Assembly: GCA_951799425.1 (NCBI GenBank)
Contig: OX637398.1
Span: forward strand, 17,370,270-17,434,269
DNA from: Ilex aquifolium
Taxonomy: Eukaryota > Streptophyta > Magnoliopsida > Aquifoliales > Aquifoliaceae
DNA: 64,000 nucleotides
Direction of reading: 5' to 3'
This document shows positions 11,660 to 24,500 of this stretch, piece by piece. The notes under the pieces were generated by a model that worked only from the letters and a program-made list of their open reading frames with translations, made no database searches and was not told where the DNA came from. A program made the position numbers and the translations under genes. Every line of letters begins with the position of its first letter. Positions within the stretch are counted from its first letter, which is position 1.

Positions 11660-12484
11660 TTGTATAATATATTATTTGTGCCCAACCAAAACCAAAGATA
11701 AAAATGTTAGGCCCACATTATCTACCCAAGAGAATTAAAAAATTAAGCCCATTTAAAAAAAAAAAATTGAGCCCACCACTATCTATCTAAACTTATTAAA
11801 AAATCAAATCTATAACCTATCACAATCCATCCAAACCTATTAAAAAATAAAAATTTTGGCCCACCATTAAAAAACAAATTTTTAGCCCACTTGACAGACA
11901 TCACCTAACCCTTATAAGAAACACATGGGATCAGGGTGGGCACTTGCCCCCCTCACTTTTGGACCACTTTAGATGAAGACCCATAAAATTACTTTTTACA
12001 TTATATTTGCCCCCCCCCCCTAAATTTTTGAAATTTTCAATGGTTCTAGTCTTTTTTTTTTCAATAAATTAGTGGACCAGTAACCCTCTAAAATAAATAT
12101 GTTAGCTTTGGATTGAGTTAATGATCTATTTGTATATTGACGAATATACAATAATTCTATTTATCTACCACAATGTTCGTTACTTTTTAAGAACAATTTT
12201 TAGTTCTCATTTATCATTTTTTAAGTAATAGTAGTCTATAACCTAATAAAATACGATTGTATACAAAAGATAAAAGGTTGTAATCCAAAAATATTTCAAA
12301 CTATTTTGAATAGGGAATTTCTCTATAAGATGATAATGATCTCAACCAAATTTTGCAACTAAATAAAGAATAATTTTACTATGGACTTGTGATTGTTCGC
12401 ATTAATAGAAATTAGTGAAAAATTAATTTACATTTAATTCATATACAAAATTTTAGAGATTTTAAAAAAATTTATATTTTATTG
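11518..12484. other. Unclassified repeat debris with GGGTGGGC motifs
   Basis: Starts GGCGGAGGGAGG and contains CAGGGTGGGCAAGTG near 11541 and CAGGGTGGGCACTTG near 11933, each followed by a C-run, suggesting a duplicated terminus of some repeat. An (AT)n tract and a C-run at 12010-12021 lie within. No gene is visible, and beyond about 12060 I see only AT-rich spacer. Confidence 0.4.
11588..11654. repeat. (AT)n microsatellite, 67 bp
   Basis: An uninterrupted AT dinucleotide tract, likely polymorphic in length. Confidence 0.95.
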
Positions 12485-12800
12485 TGCATGGAACTCTATG
12501 GCAAAAAGCATATGTGGTGGTGTCACTATGATCTGTTGGCTTCCTTTGGTGACCAACAAACAAATTATTGATACTCATCATGCACTGAATGGGGAATCAG
12601 AATGGCAATCAATCAAGATGTAAAGTATGACGAAGTTGAAGCACTTGTGAGAGAAATGATGGAAGGGAACAAAGGGTAGCAAATGATAATTGCAAGGCTC
12701 AAGAATAGAAAAAGAAAGCAGAAGAAGCTAGTGATGTTGGAGATCATCCTATAATATCTTTGATAAATTCATCAAGGAGGCTCTGCATCATGAAGGGAAG
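12485..12800 (+). pseudogene. UGT85-type glucosyltransferase fragment (PSPG box and C-terminus)
   Basis: The start matches the middle of the plant sugar-donor signature (PSPG box): CAWNSMAKSICGGVTMICW, where active UGTs have HCGWNS...GVPM.CWP. The frame then shifts and CTEWGIRMAINQDVKYDEVE and ALVREMMEGNKG follow, ending in a TAG. A third frame gives FDKFIKEALHHEG, the usual C-terminus. Together these cover about residues 355-480 of a 480-residue UGT85. Two frame changes and a stop make it a pseudogene. It is on the same strand as the fragment at 6060-6275 and in the right order, but residues around 270-355 are missing and 6.2 kb of repeats separate the two. A LINE is inserted 35 bp beyond the C-terminus. 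Confidence 0.8.
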
Positions 12801-13631
12801 ACACACAATATGGAGGAAGCTAATATTCAAGCTATAACCTGGGTAACTTATATTCACATTAATCCAGGTCTCTTCTTCAATACCCACTCCCTGAACCCAC
12901 TCCACTACCCACTCCACTGCCCACCCCTGAACCCACCGACTCCCGTCATCGCCCAAACCAGATTCGCAGCACCGGTCTCAGTTGAATTGGTTTTCATGTA
13001 ATTAACCCTAAACCTAACCCTAGCCCCTCCTCCACGTCGCACAACCCCCAGCCACCGTCACTGCCCCAACCCAGCTAATTCTACTGTCCAACCCAGCAGC
13101 CACCCATCGCCTGAACCCACCGACTGCCCACTCCATTGCCCACCCCACCGATTGACCACTCCACTACCAACAAACATCAAACCAACATCAAACTGAACCC
13201 ACAAACATTGAACCCAGCGAACAACCTCAATCCATCTAGGACATTAATCCAGGGCACCAAACATCCACATCCACACCGAAAAACCCACTGCTACCATGTG
13301 CCTCATTCAAACTCCCATGGCTAATCTGGTTATCGGTGATGACCTAACCACCGGCCTAAACCCACCACCCAACCCTCCATCTCCTGGCGCACACTTATAC
13401 CGGCGGAGTTATCCACCACCCCACTGCTGGCAACTTACATCACATTGACCTCGCAGGTTACACTAATAAGCAAACTCGACCCATCTCTCAATCTGCCCAT
13501 CTCATCATCAAACCTAGCCCACTTCCCACAACTAATACCATTCGCCAACCTCCTCAAGCTAAACACCAACCAGGCCGAAACCCAACATAACTTGGTGCTC
13601 CCAAACTAGCCATACCCACCACCCATAATTC

Positions 13632-14420
13632 TTGGTTCCGACCCCCCCCAGTTCCGCTCCGAACCCGACCCGACCACACAAGTCATTCATAGATGTTTTG
13701 AGGGGATTCGCCACCCCTGGCTCCGACGCCCCCACTCGTCGAGTTTCCCGCCCCGTCACACAGTACAGGGGTGCCCCGGCGGTTGAATTTTCTGATGAGG
13801 AGATTGAGAGTCTCGTAGCTCCTTTCAGGTTGGCCCTGGTGGGCAAGTTTACCCAAGGTCGTCCCTCGATGGAAATGATCAGGAGATTCCTTCAACTGAT
13901 TGGATTAAGGGGGCAGGTTAGTGCTTCTTTGTTAGATAACCGACACGTACCCCTGATGTGCAACCTTGAGGAGGATTACACCCGTCTCTGGGTGACACAG
14001 GCTTGGTCAGTTTATGGCAGAGAGATGAGCATGTTCAAGTGGACTCTGCAGTTTCGTTGTACCGAGGAGTCACCCATAGTTCCTATCTGGGTTTCATTCC
14101 CATATTTACCAGTCTACTTTGTGCGCTCACATGATGCATTATTCTCAATAGCCTCGACGATTGGGACGCCTCTACGAGTTGATCAGGCCACGACGAGTTT
14201 GAGTCAACCTTCAGTTGCCAGGGTGCTGGTTGAGTATGATGTCACATGAAGGACGGGTGCCGAGGATTAGGATAGGCAGATAGGAGACCGAATTTTGGCA
14301 GGAGGTGCTTTACGAGGATGTACCGCAGTATTGTACTTGGTGTTGGCATTTAGGCCATTCAATGGAGACCAGCATTACCCACTCCTAGCCCCGGAAGGAG
14401 GTCAGTGGAGACCGGTCACA
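13632..14420 (+). pseudogene. LINE-2 ORF1 remnant (DUF4283 and zinc knuckle)
   Basis: ORF1 proteins bind LINE RNA and form the RNP. A P-rich lead-in is followed by SFIDVLRGF and then a DUF4283 domain, with LVGKFTQGRPSMEMIRRF, LLDNRHVPLMC, FKWTLQF and VWVSFPYLP-like motifs. The open frame stops at 14249. A different frame continues with YCTWCWHLGHS, the start of a CCHC knuckle. No credible ATG is seen in frame: a TAA lies at 13626 just upstream, and a nine-C run at 13641-13649 may have caused a frameshift. Downstream, 14420-15190 holds broken frames rich in P, S, T and V, the usual linker. Confidence 0.75.
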
Positions 14421-15199
14421 GCAGGGTCATGGTGATGGCCAGCAGAGGACTAGACCATAGGAGGGTGCACCCATTGAGAGAGCCCCAGCCCCTACTATTC
14501 CTCCTAGGAGTACTGAACAGGTTAGAGTATCCTCTAGAGGAGTGACAGATGCTGTTACCATAGTTCCTCCCCCTAGGGCCAGAGTTTCTACTGCTGTGGA
14601 GTCCGCTTCAGTTGCTCTTGTCCAGCTTGTTGTTGAGTCGCGTACTATGGGTGAGCCTGTGGTTGTGGTATGTTCGGATACTATCCCTACTAGTGATGTG
14701 CAGGAGTAGAGGTGCCCTAATCCTTCAGTTGACACAATTTTTGAGCTAGTCCGTGATGGACCTGTGACTACCCCAGTCGTTCGTCCGACTATTCGTGAGC
14801 TTCAAGGGGTTCAGAGTCCCCCGGTTGTGTTAGTTTCTAAGGATAATAGTTTGAGGCATAGAGATAAGGGTGTTGGGACTTCTAGTCGGCCCACGGATTG
14901 TACCATCTCGACTGATATTCCTCTCAATCCTGGATTGTCTACTGGGGTTGAGAGCCACTCTACTGGAGATATATCATCTGATGAGTCCTTGGGTGGTGAT
15001 ATTGGATCCTTTTCTGACTCGTAGGAAGGCCTTTCTCAGCCTGGAGGAGCTTTAGTGCCTTATGATGCTTCACAGTCTAGTTGGCAGGCCTCGTTGCGTA
15101 GATCTCAGCATATTGGTAGGGGAGGTCGAGCAGGAAAAGGAGGTAGAGGTGGTAGGCCTGGCCGAGGGATGCTTAGTGTGGTTCTTCCACTCCTTTTCG

Positions 15200-18100
15200 A
15201 TGATTAGTACGCTCATTTGGAACATCAGAGGGATCAGCCAGGTCTCTTTGATTAGAATACTCAGGAAGCTTATCCGCTCACACCACTTATCGATGTTCTA
15301 TATTTTGGAGCCTTTTGTTGACCCATATCGGTTGGAGTCTTTTCGGATTCGTTTGCACATGGAGCACAATTTTTGTTCTATTTAGGAGAAGATTTGGATC
15401 TTTTGGTCTTCCCTTTTTCGTTTGGAGGTTATTCAGGATAATGGTCAGGTGGTTCACTATCAGGTGCGACATTATTCCCTACCGGATCCATTTTTTGTTT
15501 CTTTTGTGTATGTCAGTTGCGTAGCTTCTGTTCGGCAGGGTCTGTGGGATTCCTTGACACAGTTTGGGAGCATTCATGATGGTCTGTGGATGGTTGGTGG
15601 GGATTTCAACGTTGTTGAGTCCCATTCTAAAATCTGGGGGGTTCATACACACTCTCAGTCTGCTATTGATGTCTTTTCTCTAGCTTTGTTGTCCAGTGGT
15701 TTGGAGGATGCTGGGTTTGAGGGTACTCCGTTCACATGGACGAATGTACGTACTTGTAGGAGATTGGATAAAGTAGTGGTGAATGCTCAGTGAAGTTCTT
15801 ATTTTTCGTGTTTCGGGTTGCTCACCTGAACCGGACTTGTTCAGATCATTCACCACTGTTGATTTCTAGAGATCAGTGTCAGAGTAGAGGGCCGAGCTGG
15901 TTCAAGTTTCTTCACACTTGGACCAGGCACAGAGATTTCTGGAGGTTGTGCGGCAGAGCTAGAACCTTCCTGTGTTCGCTTCGGGGATATCTGTGTTTCA
16001 ATCGAAGCTTATTCGGTTGAAACAAACCCTGAAGGTCTAGAACAAGGAAGTGTTCGGTAATGTGTTTCAGCGAGTTCAAGAGGTCGTGGCTGAGGTTAAT
16101 AGGAGAGAGGTGGCACATGATCAGTCAGGGTCTCCTTCAGATCGGGTTGCCCTTCATCAGGCTAGGGCTGAGTTGTAGCAGACTTTACAATGTGAGGAGT
16201 CCTTTATGAGACAGCAGTCCCGTGTTCGCTGGCTTCGAGACAGGGATTTGAACACCCGCTTCTTTCATGCTTCAGTGAAGAAGAAGCGACATGTTCTTTC
16301 AGTCTATCGGATCCGAGGTGATGACGCAGACTGGATTACTCAGCTTGGGGCTATTGGTGCTTCATCAGTTTCCTTTTTTTAGGGATTGTTCTTTGTGGGG
16401 GCTGGTTAGGTTAAGGTTGTAGATTTTTCGGCTATTCCAGCTATTGTGACTGATGCAGATGATGTTGGGTTGTGTGTTATGCCGACTTTGGAGGAGGTGA
16501 GACAGGTCGTGTTCTTTATTGATTCTAATAGTGCGCCGGGACCGGATGGGTTTTGCAGTCACTTTTATCAGTTTTGTTGGGACATTGTGGGAACAGATTT
16601 GCTGGCTGCAGTTTAGGATTACTTCCGGGATTCTCCTATGCCTCGAGGATTCATGAGTACGTTGGTGTTGCTTTTGCCCAAGAAGTAGTCACCTTCTACT
16701 TGAGCATATTTTCGGCCAATCAGTTTATGTAACGTGAGCAACAAGGTGCTGACGAAGATCCTCGTTTCTTGTCTGTCGTCCTTGTTGCCGCATATCATAT
16801 CACCGATGCAGAGTGGGTTTGTGCCAGACCGAGTGTTGCATGACAATGTTCGTTTGGCTCAAGAGTTGGTTCATGATTTGGGGAGAGGTTCCCGGGGTGG
16901 GAACGTCGTGCGGAAGCTTGATATGACTAAGGCATATGACAGGATGTCTTGGACATTCATCCTCCAGATGTTGCAGGTTTTTGGGTTCTCTGACGGTTGG
17001 ATCTCTTTGGTTCGGCGGGTTATCTGGGGGCCGTGGTTTTCTATGATGGTGAATGGGGTCATTCAGGGCGTTTTCCAGTCGTAAGGGGGGTTGTGGCAGG
17101 GTGACCCCCTTTCTCTTTGTTTGTTCATCATTGCTGCAGAGTATCTCTCTCGAGGCTTGGACTTTTTGTATGCCCAGTTTCTGGGGGTGGCTTATAGTAC
17201 TGGAGTTGGGGTTTCGATTTCCCATTTGGCTCTTGCTAATGACATTATTAATTTTGTTAATGGGTGTCGGTCGAGCTTGCAGCGAGTTATGGATTTCCCT
17301 CATCACTATAAGGTTGCCTCTAGTCAGTTAGTTAGTCAGGCCAAGAACAGTTTCTATATCAGTTCGCGTGCCTCATATTCTAGAGAGGTGATTGCACGAC
17401 AGACCATTGGTTTTCAGAGGCGTGACCTTCCATTTATTTATCTGGGGTGCCCTATCTACTTGGGTTATCTCTAGATCTCGTACTTTGATGAGATGATTCG
17501 GAAGGTGTGCGAGCAGATTTCTGGATGGGTGAATCGCTTGTTTTCCTTTGGTGGTAAGCTCACCTTGATTCATTATGTGCTCGCATCGATGCCTATTCAC
17601 TTATTTCACGTGCTGAGGCCTCATGCAGATGTTTTTCACCAATTAGAGATGATGTTCACTCGTTTTTTGTGGGGGTGACACAACTACTCACCGGAGGATT
17701 CACTGGTGTCACTGGGCTGAGGAATGTTACCCTGTAGAGGAGGGCGGCTTAGGGGTGCGTTCTTTCTCTGACTTAGCCGAGGCTTGTGAGGTGAAGTTGT
17801 GGTGGAGTTTTCGTGCTCAACAGTCACTTTGGTCCACTTTTATGAGGGCCAAGTACTATAGGTTCATCCATCCTGGGCTGATTGAGTTTCGTTACCCAGC
17901 TTCACCTCTTTGGAAGCGATTGTGTGAGATTTGATCTGTGGCTGAGCCGAGGATCAGATGGTTAGTACAGTCCGATGAGGTTAGTTTCTAGTATGATTAT
18001 TGGTTGGGGGATTACCCGTTGAATTTAGTGTGTCCGGGGGAAGCTTCTGGGGTTCTTGTTTCTGCTTACTGGGCGGGTCAACAGTGGGACAGAGGTCGAT

Positions 18101-19202
18101 TGTTGGGGGTTTTGCCTTCTTCAGTTATTGAGCAGATTGTGCAGATTCCGATTCTGGATCAGGGGGTTAATCAGATGAGGTGGAGTTTGTCTTTGGATGG
18201 GGATTTTTCTTTGATGACTGTTTGGGCTGATATTCGGGGTGTGGCTCCAGTTCAGGCTGGGTTTTCTTGTGTCTGGCAGAGGCATATTCGGACTCAGGTC
18301 TCCTTCTTTATGTGGCGGTTGTTTCATTGTTACCTGGCCACAGATAATGGCTTAGAGAGACGGGGTTTCCATGTAGTATCCCGGTGTGTGTGTGGTGGGG
18401 CTGTAGAGACTCTTAGACATCTTTTTCTGGATTGTCCGTTTGCAATACAGGTGTGGGGTCACTTTTATCGGATGTTTGGGATCAGATGTTGGCCGTTTTA
18501 GTCTCCTTATGCTTTGATGCTTCATTGGCGGCGTTGTGCTCCTTCTGCAGGTCACGTGAGGGTTCTGCTACCGTGCTTCATGCTGTGGCACTTATGGAAG
18601 GCGCATAATGCTTTAAAGTTTGATGGACGAGCCTTTCAGGTGCCCGTTGTGGTTCAGAGGGTTATGGCCGATATGCAATTGGTTGGGCTTGCTTTTGGGT
18701 TTGCTCCGAGTCAGTTGCATCTGGATGAGTCGGTTGAGTTTGTGGGTTCTCTTAGGGTCTTGGTCCCTCGGCCTCGGCCTCCTCATTTGGTTGCTTGGAC
18801 TCATCCTGTAGCGGGTTACCTGAAGATCAGTGTTGACGGATGTTCTAAAGGCAATCCGGGGCTGTCTGTGGCAGGGGGTGTTATTTGGACCACCAGGGTC
18901 GGGTTCTCAGGGCTTTTGGCTTGTTTCTAGGGCATCGACCTATTCTGTATACGGAGTTGTAGACTATTTGTGTTGGGTTGGATTTGGCCGCAGATTTGGG
19001 AACTTCAAAGTTGGTAATGGAGTCAGATTCAGCTACAATGGTTTCTTGGGTTTCTTCTCAAGGTACTAGGTGTTGGGTTTATGGTTACCTGCTTGCTCGG
19101 ATTCGGCATCTGTGTGCTTCTCTCTCGGCTCGCGTTTGCCATGTCCTGCGGGAGGCGAATCAGACTGCAGATTTCATGGCTAATTGGGCTTGCTCTCAGT
19201 AG
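15200..19202 (+). pseudogene. LINE-2 ORF2 remnant (endonuclease, RT, zf-RVT, RNase H)
   Basis: The ATG at 15200 starts MISTLIWNIRGIS, the usual beginning of plant L1 endonuclease. GGDFNVV and FTWTN...RRLDK follow, then in another frame TCSDHSPLLIS. RT motifs are SAPGPDGF (about 16530), QSGFVPDR, DMTKAYDRM and GDPLSLCLF. The catalytic site reads LAND (17232-17243) where FADD/YADD is required, so the first catalytic Asp is Asn. The zinc-binding domain runs from about 18270 (CVCGG...HLFLDC). RNase H is at 18820-19202 (SVDGCSKGNPG, MESDSATMV, LREANQTAD). Stops at 15383, 15791 and 17082 and at least four frame changes make it inactive. Confidence 0.87.
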
Positions 19203-19552
19203 CTCAATCAGCGATTTCCTGATTCATCATCCCTTCCTTCTGGGATTGCTGGCATCCTCGCCTTAGAAGCTTGACAGACTCCTCACTTTCGTCGATGAGT
19301 TTTATTTTCATTTTCAGTTATTTTGCTCGGTGGGGAGTCCCCACTTTCTATTTATTTATTTTTCATGTTTTTGGTGGTGAGGCACCACCTTGCTTTTGCT
19401 TTGACTTTTCCTCCCACTTTGAACTTCTGGAGACTTGGCACTTTGTCCTCCTCCCTTGCACTTTTTTCTTTTTAGATATATACAGGTAGGGGTCCTGCCA
19501 AACCCCCCACCCACACTGAGTGGCTTTGAAGAAAAAAAAATATTCAGGCTAT

Positions 19553-20699
19553 TTCTACTGAAAGGGTATAATGAGATTGACTAGCATCGAATGTGTTGCA
19601 TTATATAATTAACTTGTTTATGTTGCCTTGTCTGACAACGTAATGCTGGGGATCCTAATCCTACAGGACGTTCTTTGGATTTTTATGTGTGGCAATAGGA
19701 TTGAGTCTCGAATAAGAAGGGATCAAGAAAAGTACAAGTCATAACAACCGTTTACTTAAAATAAACAAGTTATAATTATCAGCGAAATACAAGTCTACGT
19801 GGCCAAAAATTCATGCAAATCTTTTGAATGCCATTACGAAATGTTGAATGATAGGATTTTCTAATATAAATCAACAAAACAAGTAGATTCTTTCCACGAA
19901 GGTATCATCAAAGCATATTTAGGGCTGCCAAGAAAAATAGAGAGAACATGAAAATGCTATTTTCTTGGTATCACAAGAGTGGCTGGCCCACGGCCTCTTT
20001 AAGGAAACCAATTCAAAGATGTCTTCCATAAGCAAACTACTTCTTTGTCTAATGTTGGTGTCTTTTATCTTTCTACATAGGCCATTTTGTATATCTCTCG
20101 TATATCCACTCTCTAGCCTCCACTTTGTAAGATGATAAACCCCTATAAGTCTTAAAGATTGTCATGTAATTATCAAAATGCAAGAGTTGTTATATGTATT
20201 TTGTTTTTTTGTTTTTTTGAGGACATCTTGTCGTGAATATTGTAATTCATTTTTTCCTTCTTCCATTCTATAATAAAATTCTTCTTTTATATTAAAACAA
20301 ATGCAAGAGTTGTTTGAGCCCCATGTTGTCTGGTGATGATGGAGAATGGTAGTCTCAGTGTGCTTGAATGTCTTTGTTCCACACAAATACAAATCCTAAA
20401 TAATGATTTTACAATTTGAGGTAACTGAGAAGAGGTAATTGATGTTCTCAGGATTTATGAATAGTTTTTTTGTGTTATAGTAACTAAGAGCATGCAAATA
20501 CATATAATGATAGATAGACAGATATATCAGACTAGGCTTCTCAAGCTCATGTACTATCTTTTTGCATCTGCAACGTACAATTAAATGGGATATTACTACA
20601 CATCTAAAAGCCATGACCTAAAAGTGCACTACATTGTCTACAACCACCACTACCAATGGAGTTTAAGGCCCCAGGAAATAGGATGTTATTTACACCCAA
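19553..20699. other. AT-rich spacer, possible old 3' flank of the UGT pseudogene
   Basis: Right of the LINE-2 target copy this is the sequence that once followed 12835. It is non-coding as far as I can tell. Minus-strand frames at 20162-20614 are short and show no family resemblance. The left edge of the gypsy LTR that follows is not fixed, so the right boundary is approximate. Confidence 0.45.
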
Positions 20700-21480
20700 A
20701 ATAGTAAAATCTAAGGGTGACCCGTGGAGGTGATCCGATGATCAGCAAAGAGTTAGTGAGAGTTCAAGCCTAACAATGCGGTTAAGAAAGTGGGACTCTA
20801 AGAACCTCGAAAAATGAGGAAACGTAACATCATAAACTGCTATCTAGAGATAGTTCGGTGCATGTCTACCCATCTCGAGAGAAGAAGTTAATGGGTCAAG
20901 CCCAATTTAAATTAAGAGCCCAACTTAAGAGAGATCCAGTAAGTCCAGCCCAAAGGGGTCCACGCCCGGTCAAGCTCGTCAAGATTCGAGGAGCTACATC
21001 ACCAAGGAGTAAGTAGGGTCATCCAAGAGCCTCATCCACGCTGCCTTGAAAAGAGTCAACCACCACGTAATCCTTTGTCCGGATCTTATGGGGAGCGTCG
21101 TATCTGCCTCATCCGTTGAGAAGAGGGTGGTCGAGACTCGACCAAATTAGCCACTTAGTTACTCATAAGTCGCCTCAATTTGTTAGGAGGCGACTATAAA
21201 TTGTAAGCTATGCCAACACTTGGGGGGCATCACACTCAATTGCACACATTGCTATCACTCTCCTCTCTATCTCATAGTTTGTATCTCCCTACTCTCCCAA
21301 CACTACTCGAAGTAATAAAATACTCAAGCGACCCCAGCCCTTCAAAGTGGACGTAGGTCACGTTGACCAAACCACTATAAACCATTGTCTCATTTAGCTT
21401 ATTATATTTTTCCACTTTAATACTGCATTTATTATTAATCACTTGACAGGTGATGTGCAAAACCAATTTGTACATCATCA
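20700..21480 (+). repeat. 5' LTR of the gypsy element (left edge uncertain)
   Basis: The last 150 bp (from GCGACCCCAGCCCTTCAAAG at 21330) match 25232-25383. A TATA box, CTATAAATT, lies near 21192. The LTR ends TACATCATCA, followed by TTGGCGCCGTCTGTGGG, the primer-binding-site word usual in this lineage. Confidence 0.65.
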
Positions 21481-21482
21481 GT

Positions 21483-21500
21483 TTGGCGCCGTCTGTGGGA
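21483..21500 (+). promoter_or_regulatory. Primer-binding site of the gypsy element
   Basis: TTGGCGCCGTCTGTGGGA two bases after the LTR end. A TGGCGCC start is complementary to a tRNA 3' end (…GGCGCCA) and is standard for Tat-type elements. Confidence 0.65.
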
Positions 21501-21542
21501 ATCAACAAAATTCTCACTTAATCACTTTCCTTGCTGTACCTA

Positions 21543-24500
21543 TGCCGATCACCACTAGATCCATGAATCAGCCTGAAGACAATCCACCCGAGAGGAGGAG
21601 GTTGCTCCCCTATCAACCAATTCTGTTCTAAATGTGCAACAGATGCTAGAGACAATGCAACAGCTCGTAGCCCAAAATCAGTAAATCCTGCAACTGATAC
21701 TCGCTGGACAACAAGGAGGAGCACAGCCCGGAGGACCTCAAGCTAGAGGAACTCCATGCCCTAGGTATCAAGGAGCTCCTCACTTGGGCGCCCCCTTGGG
21801 GGCCCCACACAGGGGAACACACCATGAGGGACCTCCACCTCCCCCTCTAGCTCCCTCTTCTCATGGTGAAGACCTACATTTTCAAGAGGATGAGGGTGAA
21901 AACCAAAGTATGGAGCATGAGAGTCATTTCCACGATAATTACAAAGGAGCCCCCAATCACTGAGAAGAGAAAATCAAAGAGGTACATAATCAATTGGGCG
22001 ACGTCTTCAACGCCATGAAGGCATAGGGACCCGAGATGGTGGACTACCTCGTCAGGTGAACTGACGCATCTTTTGTGCTAGACGTGGCAAACTACCCCCT
22101 TCCCCAAAAATTCAAAATGCCATCCGTCGAACTTTTGACGGTACAAAAGACCCACTTGATCACCTCGAGACCTACAAGACCTTAATGCAGCTACACAATG
22201 TCCCCGACGAAATCATGTGTAAGGAATTCCCAACTACCTAGAAGGGATCACCCTGACAATGGTTCATCAAGCTCTCCCTAGCCTCAGTTGGCTCCTTCGC
22301 CGAACCAAGCAGGTCCTTCGTGTCGCACTTCATTGGAGGACGCCGCCATCAAAAGCCTGTCATCCACCTGCTCAGCATAAAGCAGGACCGAGATGAGAGC
22401 CTAAGGAGTTACCTCACTCGTTTTAACGAGGAGGCCCTTCAAATCGAGGAACCCGATGACAAGGTCACCATGACCGCCTTCTTAGGAGGTCTTCATTCAT
22501 CAAGCTTCCTCATTTTAGTGATGAAGTGTCCACCAAAGAGCATGCCAGAGTTGCTTGCAAAAGCCTAGAAGTATATGAATGTTGGGGACATCACCAGGGC
22601 TAGGCGAGGTGTGTCCTCCCGAACTGGGGAGAAGAGAAAGGAAAGAGATAGGGACGACAAGAAGGAGAGTGAAAACAAGCGCAGTAGGAAAGATAGGGTA
22701 CTTGCCAAAGACCAACTTGGTCCTGCCCCTCAGAGAGATCAACAGGCCTTCACTCCCCTCAACGCTACTGTCGGGCACATCATATTTTAGATCCAGGATG
22801 ACCCCGCAATAAAGTGGTTAGGGAGAATGAAATCTCCCCCAAACCGCAAGAATCCGAGAAAGTATTATCGTTTCCATAGGGATCACGGCCACGACATCGA
22901 CAAATGCTTTGAGCTTAAAAGATAAATTGAAGAGCTCATACAGCATGGTCAACTACGTCAATATGTTGCTGGTAGAGGCCAAGCGCCACCACCACCTCAT
23001 AACCAAGACGATCAACAACCTCTTGGAAAGATTCACACCATCTCCGGAGAGCTAGCAGGAGGAGGAGAATCCCTCTCCGCCATGAAGGCCCATGTCAGAA
23101 AAGCTAGGCACCTCGACGATTTGTGCCCGTCCAAGGCATCTAAGCATGGAAAAAATGAGGTTATATCCTTCTCGGACAATGACCTAGAAGGAATCCAGCA
23201 CTCCCACGACAACCTTCTGGTGCTTACTATAACCGTCGCCAACTTCCAGGTACGAAGAATTCTTGTGGACAGCGGTAGCTCTGCAGACATCTTGTTCGCA
23301 GAAGCCTATGACAAGCTCAACCTGGGGAGAAAAAGACTGCAGCCCATCAGGTCGTCTCTTATTGGATTCTCAGGGGAGAATATATATCCCCTAGGGTCCA
23401 TCACCTTACCAGTCACTGCCGGCGCGGCACCCCGGAGCTCCACAGTCATGGTTAACTTCCTGGTGATAAACTGTCCGTCGGCTTACAACATCATCCTAGG
23501 GCGACCCGCTCTCAACACCCTAAGAGCCGTGCCCTCCACCTACCATCTCATCCTCCATTTTTCAACCCCAAATGAAATCGGAGAGGTCCGAGGAGATCAG
23601 GTTGCTGCAAGAGAATGCTACGTCTCCTCCATGAAGACCAGAAAACCATAGGAGGCACTACAAATGGAGGTCCTTGACCCGAGAGATAATGCCACGCTGG
23701 AAAGAGGAGAACCAGTAGAGGAGCTCAAACCAGTGGTCCTAGATGAGGAGTATCCAGACAGAAGAATATACATTGGCTCTTCCCTTTCTGAAGATTTAGC
23801 CTGCCAGCTTGCAGATTTTCTGAAGCGCAATATGGATGTTTTTGCATGGCCACATGAAGACCTTGAGGGCATCGACCCTGAGGTCGCCACCCACCGCCTC
23901 AATGTCGACCCTCATTACAAACCTATCCGCTAAAAGCTAAGGAACGCCTCCATTGAAAGGGTGCAAGATATGGACAAGAAGGTGGGGATGTTGATAGAAA
24001 ACGGGAGAATCAGAGAAGTAGTCTATCTAGCATGGCTCTCAAATGTGGTGATGGTGACTAAAGCCAACATAAAATGGCGCTTCTGTGTTGATTTCACTAA
24101 ACTCGACAAGCGTGCCCTAAAGACAGCTACATGTTACCACTAATCGATCTCCTCATCGACATCACTGTAGGACATGAATTGTTCACCTTCATAGATGCAT
24201 ATTCTGGATATAACCAAATCAACATGCATCCCCCAGATCAGGAGAAGACGCCATTCATCACTCCGAAGGGGACCTACTGTTACAGGGTCATGCCCTTCAG
24301 ACTAAAAAATATAGGAGCAACCTACCAACGGCGGGTGAACAAGATATTCCAGTCTCAGATTGAAAGAACAATGGAAGTGTACGTGGACGATATGCTAGTA
24401 AAAAGCCTTGCCGCAGCAGACCACCTTTAAGAAACCTTCAATAATCTTAGGTCATACTACATAAAGCTGAACCCTGATAAGTGTGCCTTTGGCGTTAAGT

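Larger units (their letters stand above)
12836..19540 (+). mobile_element. LINE-2: full-length L1-type retrotransposon
   Basis: Both boundaries are set by a 12-bp target duplication, TATTCAAGCTAT at 12824-12835 and TATTCAGGCTAT at 19541-19552 (one mismatch), the right copy following an A-run at 19532-19540. The 6705-bp element has a C-rich 5' part (12890-13620, many CCCACTCC and GAACCC words), ORF1 with a DUF4283 domain, ORF2 with endonuclease, RT, zinc-binding and RNase H domains, and a T-rich 3' UTR. Having the 5' region makes it a complete insertion, unlike LINE-1. Its GC content is clearly above its surroundings. Many stops and frameshifts show it is inactive. Confidence 0.9.

Noticed and set aside
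13559..13895. Minus-strand frames opposite LINE-2 ORF1
   Set aside because: They are antisense shadows of the GC-rich DUF4283 coding region.
16800..17306. 168-codon minus-strand frame
   Set aside because: Complement of the LINE-2 RT domain; no independent features.
20130..21480. TAAGA before TGATAAAC at 20130 as the left end of the gypsy 5' LTR
   Set aside because: Only 4 of 5 bases match the right flank TAAGT, and the LTR would be about 1350 bp with its TATA box far from the start. Unconvincing, so the left edge was left open.
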